A stretch of DNA of 64,000 nt from Bradyrhizobium sp. 138 (GCF_023074075.1 NZ_JADPKT010000007.1:62001-126000); one strand, 5' to 3'; counted from the stretch's first letter, positions 12,347 through 21,273 are shown. The notes: generated by a model not told the origin, from the letters alone. Numbers and translations: made by a program.

Positions 12347-12934
12347 TTAGCGTTCGATGGTGCCGGTGCGCCGGATCTTCTTCTGCAGCAGCAGCACGCC
12401 GTAGAGCAGCGCCTCCGCCGTGGGCGGGCAGCCCGGCACGTAGATATCGATCGGCACGATGCGGTCGCAGCCGCGCACGACGGAGTAGGAATAGTGATAG
12501 TAGCCGCCGCCATTGGCGCAGGAGCCCATCGAGATGACGTAGCGCGGCTCGGGCATCTGGTCGTAGACCTTGCGCAGCGCGGGCGCCATCTTGTTGGTCA
12601 GCGTTCCCGCGACGATCATCACGTCGGACTGGCGCGGCGAGGCACGCGGCGCGAAGCCGAAGCGCTCGACGTCGTAGCGCGGCATCGACACCTGCATCAT
12701 CTCGACCGCGCAGCAGGCGAGACCGAAGGTCATCCACATCAGGGAGCCGGTGCGCGCCCAGGTGATGAGGTCGTCGGTCGCGGCCACGAAGAAGCCCTTG
12801 TCGGACAGCTCGGAATTGACCTCGAGGAAGAACGGATCATTGGCCCCGACCGGCTTGCCGGTCGACGGGTCCAGGATGCCCTTGGGGGCCGGCGTGATCA
12901 CCGGACCCGTGGACGATGCCGGGTTCAATCCCAT
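12347..12934 (-). CDS. nuoB: NADH-quinone oxidoreductase subunit B
   Basis: N2-cluster subunit of complex I, 195 residues from MGLNPASS. The cysteine ligands are visible: the tandem Cys pair in [26 protein letters not shown], and [14 protein letters not shown]. The start at 12934 lies inside the last codons of nuoA (stop 12925-12927), so the genes overlap by 10 bases. An alternative in-frame ATG seven codons upstream would lengthen the overlap and is less likely. Confidence 0.96.
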   Translation of the reverse strand: MGLNPASSTGPVITPAPKGILDPSTGKPVGANDPFFLEVNSELSDKGFFVAATDDLITWARTGSLMWMTFGLACCAVEMMQVSMPRYDVERFGFAPRASPRQSDVMIVAGTLTNKMAPALRKVYDQMPEPRYVISMGSCANGGGYYHYSYSVVRGCDRIVPIDIYVPGCPPTAEALLYGVLLLQKKIRRTGTIER

Positions 12935-13290
12935 TCGAGTGCTCCCTTCTTCCATTCATAGGCGAACCCGACCGTCAGCACGGCGAGGAACACCACCATG
13001 GACCAGAAGCCGGTCGCGCCAAGCTTGCCGAACGCCACCGCCCAGGGAAACAGGAACGCCACCTCGAGGTCGAAGATGATGAAGAGGATGGCGACCAGAT
13101 AGAAGCGGACGTCGAACTTCATGCGCGCGTCGTCGAAGGCGTTGAAACCGCACTCATACGCCGACAGCTTTTCCGGGTCCGGTTGCTGGAACGCCACGAT
13201 GAAGGGCGCGATCAGCAGCACGAGGCCAATGAGGCCCGCTACCCCTATAAAGACGACGAGTGGAAGATAGTTCTGCAGAATGCCGCTCAT
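12925..13290 (-). CDS. nuoA: NADH-quinone oxidoreductase subunit A
   Basis: Membrane subunit A of complex I, 121 residues with three hydrophobic helices. The family signature [24 protein letters not shown] near residue 40 is intact, including the Cys that sits by the quinone channel. It is the first gene of the operon; its start [14 protein letters not shown] at 13290 follows an AAAGGG element about 6 bases upstream. No other nuo gene lies further right. Confidence 0.96.
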   Translation of the reverse strand: MSGILQNYLPLVVFIGVAGLIGLVLLIAPFIVAFQQPDPEKLSAYECGFNAFDDARMKFDVRFYLVAILFIIFDLEVAFLFPWAVAFGKLGATGFWSMVVFLAVLTVGFAYEWKKGALEWD

Positions 13291-13535
13291 GGCGAGCCCT
13301 TTTTCCCGCAGCCTCGGGACAGCCACGGATTCGTCCGATTTGGAATTATTCTGAGCCTTAGCGCAGTGCACCAATGGGCGCAAGACACGCTCTTTTTAGG
13401 CCCTTTGCCGCCCCCAGAACGGTGAAAATCCCGGAATCACCCGGCGCTGGTATGGAGCAGATCGCTGGGCCCAGCAAGGGCAGCCACAGTTTGCAAGGCG
13501 GCAGCCCGGAGATTGCGGCTCGAGGGCCGAGCCGG
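13291..13535. promoter_or_regulatory. Leader region of the nuo operon
   Basis: About 245 bases without a gene between nuoA and the small membrane-protein gene of the PepSY cluster. Reading toward nuoA, the best sigma-70-like pair I can see is TTGCGC, 17 bases, TAAGGC at roughly 13383-13355, which is weak. A Shine-Dalgarno AAAGGG precedes nuoA. The regulatory content is not otherwise clear. Confidence 0.3.
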
Positions 13536-13766
13536 CTATTTGCCGCGTCGTATCGGCGACAACTGCCCGGTTTTCTTGGTGCGGCAGCGCACCCAAGCAG
13601 AGGCAATGACCAGCACTGGGGCTCCTACCGTCACCCAGGCGACATATTGGCCGGCCGTTCCCCAGAGCAGCGCAGCCAGGAGACCGGTGATGGTCGCGGC
13701 TCCGAGCAGGATTGGTGCGGCAAAGACACGTATCCACAGATACGAGCGGTCCGACGAGCCATGCAT
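13536..13766 (-). CDS. Small two-helix membrane protein, third gene of the TonB receptor/PepSY cluster
   Basis: Unrecognised protein of 76 residues starting MHGSSDRSYLWIRVF. Two hydrophobic helices (about residues 14-35 and 40-57) are followed by a basic tail (RCRTKKTGQLSPIRRGK). The ATG shares one base with the stop of the PepSY gene (TGATG), which argues that it is real and translationally coupled; a GTG one codon upstream is an alternative start. Its place after a siderophore receptor and a PepSY membrane protein suggests a part in iron uptake or ferric reduction, but no motif proves that. Confidence 0.7.
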   Translation of the reverse strand: MHGSSDRSYLWIRVFAAPILLGAATITGLLAALLWGTAGQYVAWVTVGAPVLVIASAWVRCRTKKTGQLSPIRRGK

Positions 13767-14902
13767 CACGACGGGACCGGGGCTCGCCTGGCGAATGTGT
13801 CGGCGCGGACAGCCGCCCGCTTCCGCCGCCGTGCCAGCCAGAGGTAAAGGCCGCTGCCGATCACAATGATCGTCAACAGGTCGAGCGCGGCCCAGATCAG
13901 CTTCAGCGGCATGCCGCCATAATCGCCGAAATGCAGCGGCTGCGAGATCAGCAGCGCCTGCAGATAGACCGGTAGCGCCCGGCTGTCAGCGACCTCCGCG
14001 GTCTCGCCGTCCAGCAGCACGGGCTTCAGGAGCCGCGTCGTCAGGGCGGTGTCGCCGCGCATGAACGCGGCGAAATGATGCGAGGACGTGAACGGCGTAC
14101 CAGGAAACGCAATGAACGCGATCTCCATGCCGGGAGCCGCCCCTCTGGCGCGGGCGACGACATCGTCGAGCGAGGCGAGATGCGATGGCGGTGGCTTGCC
14201 GGCATAGGGCGCGACCATGCTGGCGAGCTCGGTCGCCTTCCACTGGTTCAGCATCAGCTCGGCCCAGGTGTTGACCACGCCGGTCAGCCCGACCACCAGC
14301 GTCCAGGCCACCGTCACCACCCCGATCAGATTGTGCCAGTCGAGCCAGCGCACACGGCGCGAGGCGTGATCGCGGATGGTGGCAAAGCGCAGGCGGCGGG
14401 TGAACGGCCAGTACAACACGACGCCGGAGATGATGGCGACGGCGAACAACAGCCCCATAGCGCCGAGGAACAGTTTTCCGGCCTGCCCGGCAAACATGTC
14501 GGTGTGCAGCTTGAGCACGATCAGCATCGGCCCGACACCGACCGGCCCGAGCAGCCTAGCCGAGACCGCATCGAAGGCGCGGACGGTCGTGTTGTCCGGA
14601 AGCCCGTCGACGGCCTTGTTGGTGAAGGCCGTCACGATCCCGGGCTCGTCCTTGTCCCAGGAGATATATTGCAGCACCCGGCCGGGATCGGCGGCGAGCG
14701 CGGCGTCGGCGACTTGCTGGGTCGTCGCGCGCGCCGCGCTCGCATGAGCTTCGGGCTGGGGGGCATAGCCCAGGAGCTCATCGATCTCGTGGTGGAACAC
14801 CAGCGGCAGGCCGGTCAGGCAGAGCAGCAGCAGGAACAGGGTCGAGATCAGGCTGGTCCAGGTGTGGACCCAAGACCAACGCCTGACGTTGCGCGCCTTC
14901 AC
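13766..14902 (-). CDS. PepSY-associated transmembrane protein
   Basis: 378-residue inner-membrane protein of the PepSY TM family, often found beside TonB-dependent siderophore receptors and proposed to act as a ferric-siderophore reductase. The N-terminal helix LISTLFLLLLCLTGLPLVFHHEIDEL is followed by a periplasmic PepSY-like region (LAADPGRVLQYISWDKDEPG), helices near residues 145-165 and 195-215, a second periplasmic domain, and a last helix near 340-360. Conserved histidines flank the helices (VFHHEID, DWHNLIGV, LHFGDYGG). The receptor gene ends 22 bases upstream on the same strand, so the two probably share a transcript. Confidence 0.85.
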   Translation of the reverse strand: MKARNVRRWSWVHTWTSLISTLFLLLLCLTGLPLVFHHEIDELLGYAPQPEAHASAARATTQQVADAALAADPGRVLQYISWDKDEPGIVTAFTNKAVDGLPDNTTVRAFDAVSARLLGPVGVGPMLIVLKLHTDMFAGQAGKLFLGAMGLLFAVAIISGVVLYWPFTRRLRFATIRDHASRRVRWLDWHNLIGVVTVAWTLVVGLTGVVNTWAELMLNQWKATELASMVAPYAGKPPPSHLASLDDVVARARGAAPGMEIAFIAFPGTPFTSSHHFAAFMRGDTALTTRLLKPVLLDGETAEVADSRALPVYLQALLISQPLHFGDYGGMPLKLIWAALDLLTIIVIGSGLYLWLARRRKRAAVRADTFARRAPVPS

Positions 14903-14924
14903 GCAGAGCTCCCCTGGCCCGCGG

Positions 14925-17183
14925 TCACCATTTGTAGGCGAGGCTCGCGGTAATGCGGCGACGGTCGCCGTAGTAGCATGAGGTGATGACCGCGCAGCTC
15001 GCGACGTAGATCTTGTCCGTCACGTTCGCGACGTTGAGCGCCGCGCGCCAGTGGTTGTCCCATTCGTAGTGCACGGCGAGATCGCCCAGCACGAAGGACG
15101 GAACGAGCGCGGTGTTCGCGGTGTCGGCAAAGGACGAGCCGACGTAGCGCACGCCGCCGCCAAGGCCGAAGCCCCGCAGCGGGCCCTCACTGAACGTATA
15201 GTCGGTCCAGACCGAGGCGAACTCCCGGGGCGTGTTGGTCGGAACGGTGCCGATCAGCGCGGGATTGAGGTCCTGGCTCACGAACAGATCGTATTTGGTG
15301 TAGCTCGCCACCAGCTTGAAGTCCGGCGTGATGTTCGCCACCGCCTCGAGCTCGACGCCACGCGAGGTGATCTCGCCGTTCTGGGTCTGGAACAGCGGAT
15401 TGTTCGGATCGGTGGTCAGCGCATTCTTGCGCTTCAGATCGAACCAGGCGACGCTGAACCGTGCGTTGAGCCCGACCGGCTCGTACTTCACGCCGACCTC
15501 GGTCTGTTCCGATGTCTCCGGCAGTTGCAGCCGTCCGGCCGCATTGACGCCGATGATCGGATTGTAGCCCGTCATGTATGAGACATAGGGCGCGACGCCG
15601 AAGTCGAGATTGTAGATCGCGCCGACGCGGCCGGAAAACTTGCTGTCCTTGCGGCTTTCACCGGGGCCGATCCGGTTGTCGTTGTCGAGGTCAACCCAGT
15701 CCTGACGGCCGGACAGCACCACCGTCAGACGATCGAGCTTGACCTGATCTTGGAGATACACCGCGGCCATGCCCTGAGTGAGATAGGCGTCCTGATACAG
15801 CGCGGCGTTGAACGGTGCGTTGACGCCATAGACCGGATTGAGCACGTTGAGATTGGTGCCCGCCCCAAAACCCTGCCGGTCGTCGAGCGCGTAATGCTTG
15901 AGGTCGACACCGAACAGCGCGGTGTGCTGCAGCGCGCCGGTGGCGAAGCGATACTCGAGCTGGTTGTCGAGGTTCAACTGGTTGGCGACGCCGCGGGCGT
16001 AGAAATTGCCGCGCATGATGTCGGCGGCCGCCGGTGTCGTCGCGTAGCCCAGCCCGTAGAGGCCGGTGTAGAAGACGTCGACATGCCCGTAGCGGGCGTT
16101 CTGGCGGAAGTCGAGGCTGTCAGTGATGTTCTTCTCGAACTGGTAGCCGAGCGTCTCCTGCTCGCGGCGAAACTGGTCGGCGCGGGGGTCGCCGGCGAAC
16201 AGGCTGGTGGGAATGCGGCCGAACGGCGCGTTGGTGACGGTGCCGACATAGGGCAGGAAGTTCTCCGCCCTGGTGTTGTTGTGCGCAGCCGTGGCGTAGA
16301 CGGTGAGCTTGGTGTCGACGTCCGGCCGCCAGGTCACCGACGGAGCGAAGAAGAAGTTGTTGTCGTAGACATAGTCGGTCTGAGTGCCGCCGCCCTGCAC
16401 CTGGCCGACAAAACGGTATAGCGTTTGCCCGTTGCCGGACTGCGGAACCACGCCGCCGATGTCGAACGCCGTATAGCCGTTGCCGTGGTTGTTGATGCCG
16501 GCCTCGACATAGCGCACCGGCTCGGCGCGCGGCAGCTTGCTCACCGCGTTGACGAGACCGCCCGGCGCCGAGCCGCCGTACAGGATGCCGGACGGTCCGC
16601 GCAGCACCTCGACACGCTCGAGGTTGAATGGTTGCAGCTTCCAGCTCGCATAGGAGGTGTAGAAGAGCTGCAGGCCGTCGAGGAACAGTGACTCGTTCTG
16701 CGCGGGGAAGCCGCGGATCAGGAACCAGTCGTTGCGGAAGTCGGCGCCGTAGGTGCCGGCGATCACGCCGGGCGTGTAACGCAGCACCTCGTCGAACTTG
16801 CTGACGATCTTCTGGTCACGGATCTGCTCGGCGCTGATGACGGACACCGATTGCGGTGTCTCGATGATCGGCGTGTTGGTCTTGGTGCCGGACGAGCTGC
16901 GACTGGCGACGTAGCCATTCACCGGGCCACGCGGCGTCTCGACGAAGCCGACATTGCGCTGCGGCTGGGGCTTGCTCCTGGCCGCGGTCTGCACCGCCCG
17001 CGGCGCGCGACGCTGCGGCGTCGTGGCCGCACGCCGGCGCGCTTCCGGCGCGGTGACGGTGACCGAAGGCAAGTTCTGCGCGCCGTTCTGCGCAGAGGAT
17101 TGTGCAAGCGATGCCTGCGGCACCAAAACCAAAGCGGACGCGGTCGCCAACACGGCCGACCGCAGCATTCCCAGACTGTTCAC
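14925..17183 (-). CDS. TonB-dependent siderophore receptor
   Basis: Outer-membrane receptor, 752 residues from a GTG start preceded by GGGGTGG. A signal peptide (MLRSAVLATASALVLVPQ, cleaved after ...SLAQ) is followed by a Pro/Arg-rich spacer, the plug domain (IIETPQSVSVISAEQIRDQK; EVLRGPSGILYGGSAPGGLVN) and a 22-strand type barrel ending in SLAYKW with a terminal aromatic residue. The TonB box is probably LPSVTVTAPE near residue 55. The plug motif is that of ferrichrome/coprogen-type receptors, but the ligand cannot be read from sequence. Downstream PepSY and small membrane genes complete the cluster; a divergent MarR gene is on the other side. Confidence 0.93.
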   Translation of the reverse strand: MNSLGMLRSAVLATASALVLVPQASLAQSSAQNGAQNLPSVTVTAPEARRRAATTPQRRAPRAVQTAARSKPQPQRNVGFVETPRGPVNGYVASRSSSGTKTNTPIIETPQSVSVISAEQIRDQKIVSKFDEVLRYTPGVIAGTYGADFRNDWFLIRGFPAQNESLFLDGLQLFYTSYASWKLQPFNLERVEVLRGPSGILYGGSAPGGLVNAVSKLPRAEPVRYVEAGINNHGNGYTAFDIGGVVPQSGNGQTLYRFVGQVQGGGTQTDYVYDNNFFFAPSVTWRPDVDTKLTVYATAAHNNTRAENFLPYVGTVTNAPFGRIPTSLFAGDPRADQFRREQETLGYQFEKNITDSLDFRQNARYGHVDVFYTGLYGLGYATTPAAADIMRGNFYARGVANQLNLDNQLEYRFATGALQHTALFGVDLKHYALDDRQGFGAGTNLNVLNPVYGVNAPFNAALYQDAYLTQGMAAVYLQDQVKLDRLTVVLSGRQDWVDLDNDNRIGPGESRKDSKFSGRVGAIYNLDFGVAPYVSYMTGYNPIIGVNAAGRLQLPETSEQTEVGVKYEPVGLNARFSVAWFDLKRKNALTTDPNNPLFQTQNGEITSRGVELEAVANITPDFKLVASYTKYDLFVSQDLNPALIGTVPTNTPREFASVWTDYTFSEGPLRGFGLGGGVRYVGSSFADTANTALVPSFVLGDLAVHYEWDNHWRAALNVANVTDKIYVASCAVITSCYYGDRRRITASLAYKW

Positions 17184-17288
17184 GCGCCACCCCAAAACGT
17201 CATTGCATGCGTCATGCCGTCCGTCCCCTGACGGCATGCACTGCGATGAGGCTTATGGGAGGGGGCGCGATTTCCCTAATTGAAAAGT

Positions 17289-17308
17289 TCTTAGAACGAG
17301 TCTTAGAA
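17289..17308. promoter_or_regulatory. Direct repeat upstream of the siderophore receptor, candidate Irr/iron-control element
   Basis: Two perfect copies of TCTTAGAA at 17289-17296 and 17301-17308, separated by CGAG (12-base period). The first copy is part of a near-palindrome GTTCTTAGAAC. The site is about 105 bases upstream of the receptor start. It resembles the TTAGAA/TTCTAA half-sites of Bradyrhizobium iron control elements, but the arrangement is direct rather than inverted, so the assignment is tentative. Confidence 0.35.
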
Positions 17309-17340
17309 GCACTCTAGCAGTTCCGGGGATTGCTCCGCGA

Positions 17341-17856
17341 TCAGCGCGAACGCTTCTCGCTCTCGAGCATGTCGGCGGCGATCGCCGTGAGCTGGTCGAC
17401 CTGCCCCATCAGCGTGCGGAACTCGGCTTCGCTCAATTGTTCCAGCAGGCGTCGATTGCGCTCCTGCGCGCTATCGACGATCGCGTCATGCGCGGCGAGA
17501 CCCGCAGGGGTCAGCGAGATCAGCACCTCGCGGCTATCTCTGGGATTGGCCGATTTCACGATCAGCTCACGCGAGAGCAGATTGGCCAGCGCACGGCTGA
17601 TCTGTCCCTTGTCCTGGCCGACGGCCTCTGCGAGCCGCGCCACGCTCATCGGCGGCCGGCGGCCGAGTGAGGCGACGAGACCGAACTCGACCAAGGACAA
17701 TCCGGTGAGACGCTTGTAGCGCAGGATCGCGCCGCGCTTGAGCAGGCTGGCAAGTACCATCAGTCGCGACGACAGCATCACAGTGGTCGGGGCCAACGTT
17801 TCGCTCTCGTCCGCTGCGGGCGACGTCGCCCCAGCCCTGCTCTCGGTCTGGCTCAT
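17341..17856 (-). CDS. MarR-family transcriptional regulator
   Basis: 171-residue winged-helix regulator. The DNA-binding core reads LSLVEFGLVASLGRRPPMSVARLAEAVGQDKGQISRALANLLSRELIVKS (in part, residues about 50-100), with the wing segment NPRDSREVLISLTPAG, the typical MarR DxR motif. The start MSQTESRAG at 17856 follows an AGAGGTGG ribosome site; the frame is open further upstream without good signals. It may control the divergent small gene at 18081 or the receptor cluster downstream; ligand unknown. C-terminal helices end ...LESEKRSR. Confidence 0.9.
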   Translation of the reverse strand: MSQTESRAGATSPAADESETLAPTTVMLSSRLMVLASLLKRGAILRYKRLTGLSLVEFGLVASLGRRPPMSVARLAEAVGQDKGQISRALANLLSRELIVKSANPRDSREVLISLTPAGLAAHDAIVDSAQERNRRLLEQLSEAEFRTLMGQVDQLTAIAADMLESEKRSR

Positions 17857-17963
17857 GATCCACCTCTGCCAAGAAAGCGTGGGCCTGCCAAGCCGGGTCA
17901 CAACGGTCTCCGCGGTCACGACTGCCCGGCGCCCTCTCCAGAGACCGGGCCCGGCCCGCCCGT

Positions 17964-18014
17964 GAAACCAGCCGGGCGGCGAGATGAAACCATTTTGCGG
18001 AACCCGCGAAACCA
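17964..18014. repeat. Three GAAACCA direct repeats with exact 22-bp period
   Basis: GAAACCA occurs at 17964-17970, 17986-17992 and 18008-18014, a spacing of exactly 22 bases each time, so the sites fall on one face of the helix. They lie in the divergent region between the MarR gene (start 17856) and the small exported-protein gene (start 18081). This looks like an array of binding sites for a regulator. Confidence 0.5.
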
Positions 18015-18080
18015 TCCGGAAACAGATGGTCCTTAAAGATAGGAGCCATAGACGGCGGCAAAGCCCGTCGGGAGGCTCAG

Positions 18081-18284
18081 ATGAACCACTCAATTCACTC
18101 TGCTGATCGTGCGACCCACCTGAAGATCGTGGTGGTGGCGCTGGTGGCCGGCATCATGGTGGCCGGCTTCGGGATCGCAGCCCGCACCAATGCCGATTAC
18201 AGCCAGACCGCCCAGTCCACCCACGTGATCAAGGCTGGCAAGCCGGTGGTGGTGACGAGCGCCGGGACGTCGGAGATTCGCTGA
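18081..18284 (+). CDS. Small exported or membrane-anchored protein
   Basis: Unrecognised 67-residue protein. The N-terminus is MNHSIHSADRATHLK, then a single hydrophobic helix (IVVVALVAGIMVAGFGIAA, about residues 16-34), then a short polar tail (NADYSQTAQSTHVIKAGKPV). It could be a single-pass protein or have an uncleaved signal anchor. A good GGGAGG ribosome site lies 5 bases before the ATG and a strong terminator follows, so it is a real one-gene unit. It is divergent from the MarR gene, a possible regulator. Confidence 0.75.
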   Translation: MNHSIHSADRATHLKIVVVALVAGIMVAGFGIAARTNADYSQTAQSTHVIKAGKPVVVTSAGTSEIR

Positions 18285-18309
18285 GACGTCCGCTTCCGGG
18301 CTGACCCAT

Positions 18310-18333
18310 GGCCGCCTCCGGGCGGCCTTTTTC
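18310..18333 (+). terminator. Rho-independent terminator after the small exported-protein gene
   Basis: Perfect hairpin GGCCGCC-TCCG-GGCGGCC followed by TTTTT, starting 26 bases after the stop codon at 18284. Confidence 0.85.
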
Positions 18334-18383
18334 GTTTTCCAGAGCAATGCTTAGCCGGGATACACCGCGCCAGCGCAACGTCC

Positions 18384-18412
18384 TTGACTTCACCCAGCCC
18401 CGCCTTTAAGTC
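18384..18412 (+). promoter_or_regulatory. Sigma-70-like promoter of tRNA-Asp
   Basis: TTGACT (18384-18389), 17-base spacer, TAAGTC (18407-18412), ending 32 bases before the tRNA. Good -35 and spacing, moderate -10. Confidence 0.5.
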
Positions 18413-18444
18413 CCCCCTCGTTCCGCGCGCATCAAGCGAACCAC

Positions 18445-18521
<77 letters not shown>

Positions 18522-18715
18522 TTTTGGCAATCCCTTCATAGTCTTAGCCCAAACGTCTCAGGCCCTGTCGCATCTGCGCTGGTGACCTGTCGGCGTCCGG
18601 CCGGAACTCGCGGCCCACGTTCGAATCGTCTACGTCTTCCAGGACTTAGAGGGATTCCCACGCATTTCCGGCTTTTCCGGGCTTCCCCGTCATTGGACCA
18701 TCGAGGAGGCCCGAT

Positions 18716-19045
18716 ATGGCTAAGAAGGATTTGGCTAAGAAGGATTCGGCAAAGAAGGCCGCCACTCCTGCCACCATCACGCTCAAGCACCTTGCCGCCG
18801 ATATTGCGGAGAGCCAGGACCTGTCGAAGAAGCACGCCGAAGCCGTCCTCACCGACATGGTCGATCTGATCGCCAAGCACCTGAAGAAGGGCGACCGCGT
18901 CCGCATTGTCGGGCTCGGCATCCTCCAGGTCCGCAAGCGCGCCGCCCGCACTGGCCGCAATCCCGCCACCGGCGAGCCGATCCACATCAAGGCCAGCAAG
19001 AAGGTCACCTTCCGCCCGGTCAAGGAACTGAAAGAGGCGATCTGA
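18716..19045 (+). CDS. HU-family DNA-binding protein with lysine-rich N-terminal extension
   Basis: 109-residue nucleoid protein. After a basic leader (MAKKDLAKKDSAKKAATPA) comes the HU/IHF fold: helices from TLKHLAADIAESQDLSKKHAEA, then beta arms with RVRIVGLGILQVRKRAARTGRNPATGEPI in pieces, the RxGRNPxTGE motif that contacts the DNA minor groove. HU proteins are usually about 90 residues, so the leader adds some 20. A strong AGGAGG ribosome site is 8 bases upstream of the ATG. It binds DNA without strong sequence preference and shapes the chromosome. Confidence 0.93.
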   Translation: MAKKDLAKKDSAKKAATPATITLKHLAADIAESQDLSKKHAEAVLTDMVDLIAKHLKKGDRVRIVGLGILQVRKRAARTGRNPATGEPIHIKASKKVTFRPVKELKEAI

Positions 19046-19150
19046 GGTCGGCGTTCGCCAAACCTGATCCGCGCCGTTTCCGGCCGCATCCCGGCCCGCT
19101 TTTTCTGATATACCGCCCGCTTCCCCCTGACCTCGGCGGTTTGACCAGAA

Positions 19151-20401
19151 ATGTCCTCCCTCACTTTCTCGCATACCGTGACCGAGCGCTTCCTGCGCTA
19201 CGTCACCATCGACACCCAGTCCGATCCGGAATCCCCTCGCTCGCCCTCGACCGAGAAGCAGAAGGATCTCGGCCGCGTGCTCGCCGCCGAGCTGAAAGCC
19301 ATGGGCGTCGAGGACGCCCACCTTGACGACTATGGCTACGTCTACGGCACGATCCCTGCCAATACGATAAAGAAGGTGCCGGTGATCTGCTTCTGCTCGC
19401 ACATGGACACCTCGCCCGACGTGACCGGCAAGGACGTCAAGCCGCAACTGGTGAAGAACTATCGCGGCGGCGACATCACGCTGCCGGGCGACACCAGCCA
19501 GGTGATCCGCGTCAATGAGCATCCTGCGCTGAAGAACCAGATCGGCAACGACATCATCACCACCGACGGCACGACGCTCTTGGGTGCCGACAACAAGGCC
19601 GGCGTCGCCGAGATCATGGATGCCGCGCATTTCTTCATCAACAATCCCGATGTGAAGCACGGCACCATCAAGATCCTGTTCACGCCGGACGAAGAGATCG
19701 GCCGCGGCGTCGACAATGTCGACCTGAAGAAGCTGGGCGCCGATTTCGGCTACACCATGGACGGCGAGAGCGCGGGCTGCGTCGAGGACGAGACCTTCTC
19801 GGCCGACGGCGCCACCATCACCATCACCGGCGTCAGCGCCCATCCCGGCTACGCCAAGGGCAAGATGGAGCACGCGATCAAGATCGCGGCCGCCATCATC
19901 GAGCGGCTGCCCAGGGAAGGCTGCTCGCCGGAGACGACCTCGGGCAAGCAGGGCTTTCTGCATCCGATCGGCATCGAAGGCGCGCTGGAACAGGCGACGC
20001 TGTCCTTCATCGTCCGTGACTTCACCGAGGAAGGGCTGAAGGAGAAAGAGGACCTGCTCGAGACCATCGTCAAGAACGTGATGAAGGACTATCCGCGCTC
20101 GACCTACAGATTTGAGGTTCGCGAGCAGTACCGCAACATGAAGCAGGTGATCGACCGTCACCCGCACGTGCTCGAATACGCCATCGAGGCGATCCGCCGT
20201 GCCGGCCTGCGCCCGATGCGCACCGCGATCCGCGGCGGCACCGACGGCTCGCGCCTGTCCTTCATGGGCCTGCCCTGCCCCAACATCTTCGCCGGCGAGC
20301 ACGCGTTTCACTCGCGGCTGGAATGGGTCAGCCGGCAGGACATGGAGAAGGCCGTGCAGACCATCGTCCACCTCGCCATGATCTGGGAAGAGAAGGCCTG
20401 A
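19151..20401 (+). CDS. pepT: Peptidase T (tripeptide aminopeptidase)
   Basis: 416-residue cytoplasmic M20B zinc aminopeptidase that removes the N-terminal residue of tripeptides. Metal and catalytic motifs are in order: SHMDTSPD near residue 80, LLGADNKAGVAEIMDAAHF near 140 (bridging Asp), FTPDEEIGRG near 177 (catalytic Glu pair), DGESAG near 200, SAHPGYAKGKM near 225, and EHAFHSRLEWVS near 380. Length matches E. coli PepT (408). It is followed after 17 bases by an alpha/beta hydrolase gene on the same strand. Confidence 0.95.
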   Translation: MSSLTFSHTVTERFLRYVTIDTQSDPESPRSPSTEKQKDLGRVLAAELKAMGVEDAHLDDYGYVYGTIPANTIKKVPVICFCSHMDTSPDVTGKDVKPQLVKNYRGGDITLPGDTSQVIRVNEHPALKNQIGNDIITTDGTTLLGADNKAGVAEIMDAAHFFINNPDVKHGTIKILFTPDEEIGRGVDNVDLKKLGADFGYTMDGESAGCVEDETFSADGATITITGVSAHPGYAKGKMEHAIKIAAAIIERLPREGCSPETTSGKQGFLHPIGIEGALEQATLSFIVRDFTEEGLKEKEDLLETIVKNVMKDYPRSTYRFEVREQYRNMKQVIDRHPHVLEYAIEAIRRAGLRPMRTAIRGGTDGSRLSFMGLPCPNIFAGEHAFHSRLEWVSRQDMEKAVQTIVHLAMIWEEKA

Positions 20402-20418
20402 AGCGCGACGAGACTGGA

Positions 20419-21255
20419 ATGAATCATCATCGCGCTTCGGTGCAATACATCGTCTCTGGCCGTGCCAGCCTTGCGACAGACGTCGCAGGCGAAGGCACCG
20501 CAGTCGTCTTTCTTCATGCCAATGTGTGCGACCGGCGCATGTGGCGTGCTCAGTTCGATGAACTGAGTGCTACCCATATGGCGGTCGGGTATGACCGACG
20601 CGGGTTCGGCGAAACCCGCGCCGAGCCTGAAGACTTTTCCGCCCTCGCCGATCTCGTCGCAGTGCTGGAGGCGACCGCAGGCGACAGGCCCGCAATCCTC
20701 GTCGGCTGCTCTCTCGGCGGACGCATCGCGCTTGATGCCGCGATCCGGCATCCTTCGCGTGTTCGTGCCCTCGTCCTGATTGCCCCCAATGTCGCGGGTG
20801 CACCCGATCCGACCTATCCCGCCGACATCGAGACACTGATGATGCAATGGAACGAGATCGAGGCGTCCGGCGATCTCGATCGGATGAATGCGATGAAGGC
20901 GCGCCTTTGGCTGGACGGACCGCGGGCCCCCGAAGGCCGCGTTGCCGGTGCGGCTCGCGACCTGTTCCTCGATATGAACGGCATCGCGCTCCGCTCCGCA
21001 CCGTTCGGATCTGACGTCGACGTCACTCCGTTTTTCCATCGGCTCCATGACATCGCGGTGCCGACCCTCGTGATATGGGGTGACCTCGATTTCCCCTACG
21101 TGCAGGATCGCTGTCGCCATCTCGTCGCGGCACTCTCAGGCGCGCAGGGCCGTGAATTGCATGACGTGGCTCATCTTCCCAGCCTGGAGCGCCCGGCGGA
21201 GATCACAACTCTCGTTGCCGAGTTCGTTCAGCGACTTACGGGGGCGGACCGATAG
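20419..21255 (+). CDS. Alpha/beta-fold hydrolase
   Basis: 278-residue hydrolase. The nucleophile elbow is VGCSLGGRIALD (Ser in GCSLGG), the oxyanion region is FLHANVCDRRMW, the acid is probably the Asp in VIWGDLDFPYV, and the catalytic His is in DVAHLPSLERP. Such proteins hydrolyse esters, lactones or haloalkane-like substrates; the substrate cannot be told. The ATG at 20419 lies 17 bases after pepT and overlaps no other gene; the frame extends upstream into pepT without a start signal. Probably co-transcribed with pepT. Confidence 0.85.
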   Translation: MNHHRASVQYIVSGRASLATDVAGEGTAVVFLHANVCDRRMWRAQFDELSATHMAVGYDRRGFGETRAEPEDFSALADLVAVLEATAGDRPAILVGCSLGGRIALDAAIRHPSRVRALVLIAPNVAGAPDPTYPADIETLMMQWNEIEASGDLDRMNAMKARLWLDGPRAPEGRVAGAARDLFLDMNGIALRSAPFGSDVDVTPFFHRLHDIAVPTLVIWGDLDFPYVQDRCRHLVAALSGAQGRELHDVAHLPSLERPAEITTLVAEFVQRLTGADR

Positions 21256-21273
21256 GTCTCGCCCCCGATAAAT

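Noticed and set aside
13374-13847. Plus-strand 157-codon frame opposite the small membrane-protein gene
   Set aside because: It overlaps the nuo leader and the coupled minus-strand gene and shows no motif.
18536-20371. 611-codon minus-strand open frame opposite HU and pepT
   Set aside because: Covers two clear plus-strand genes; no motif of its own.
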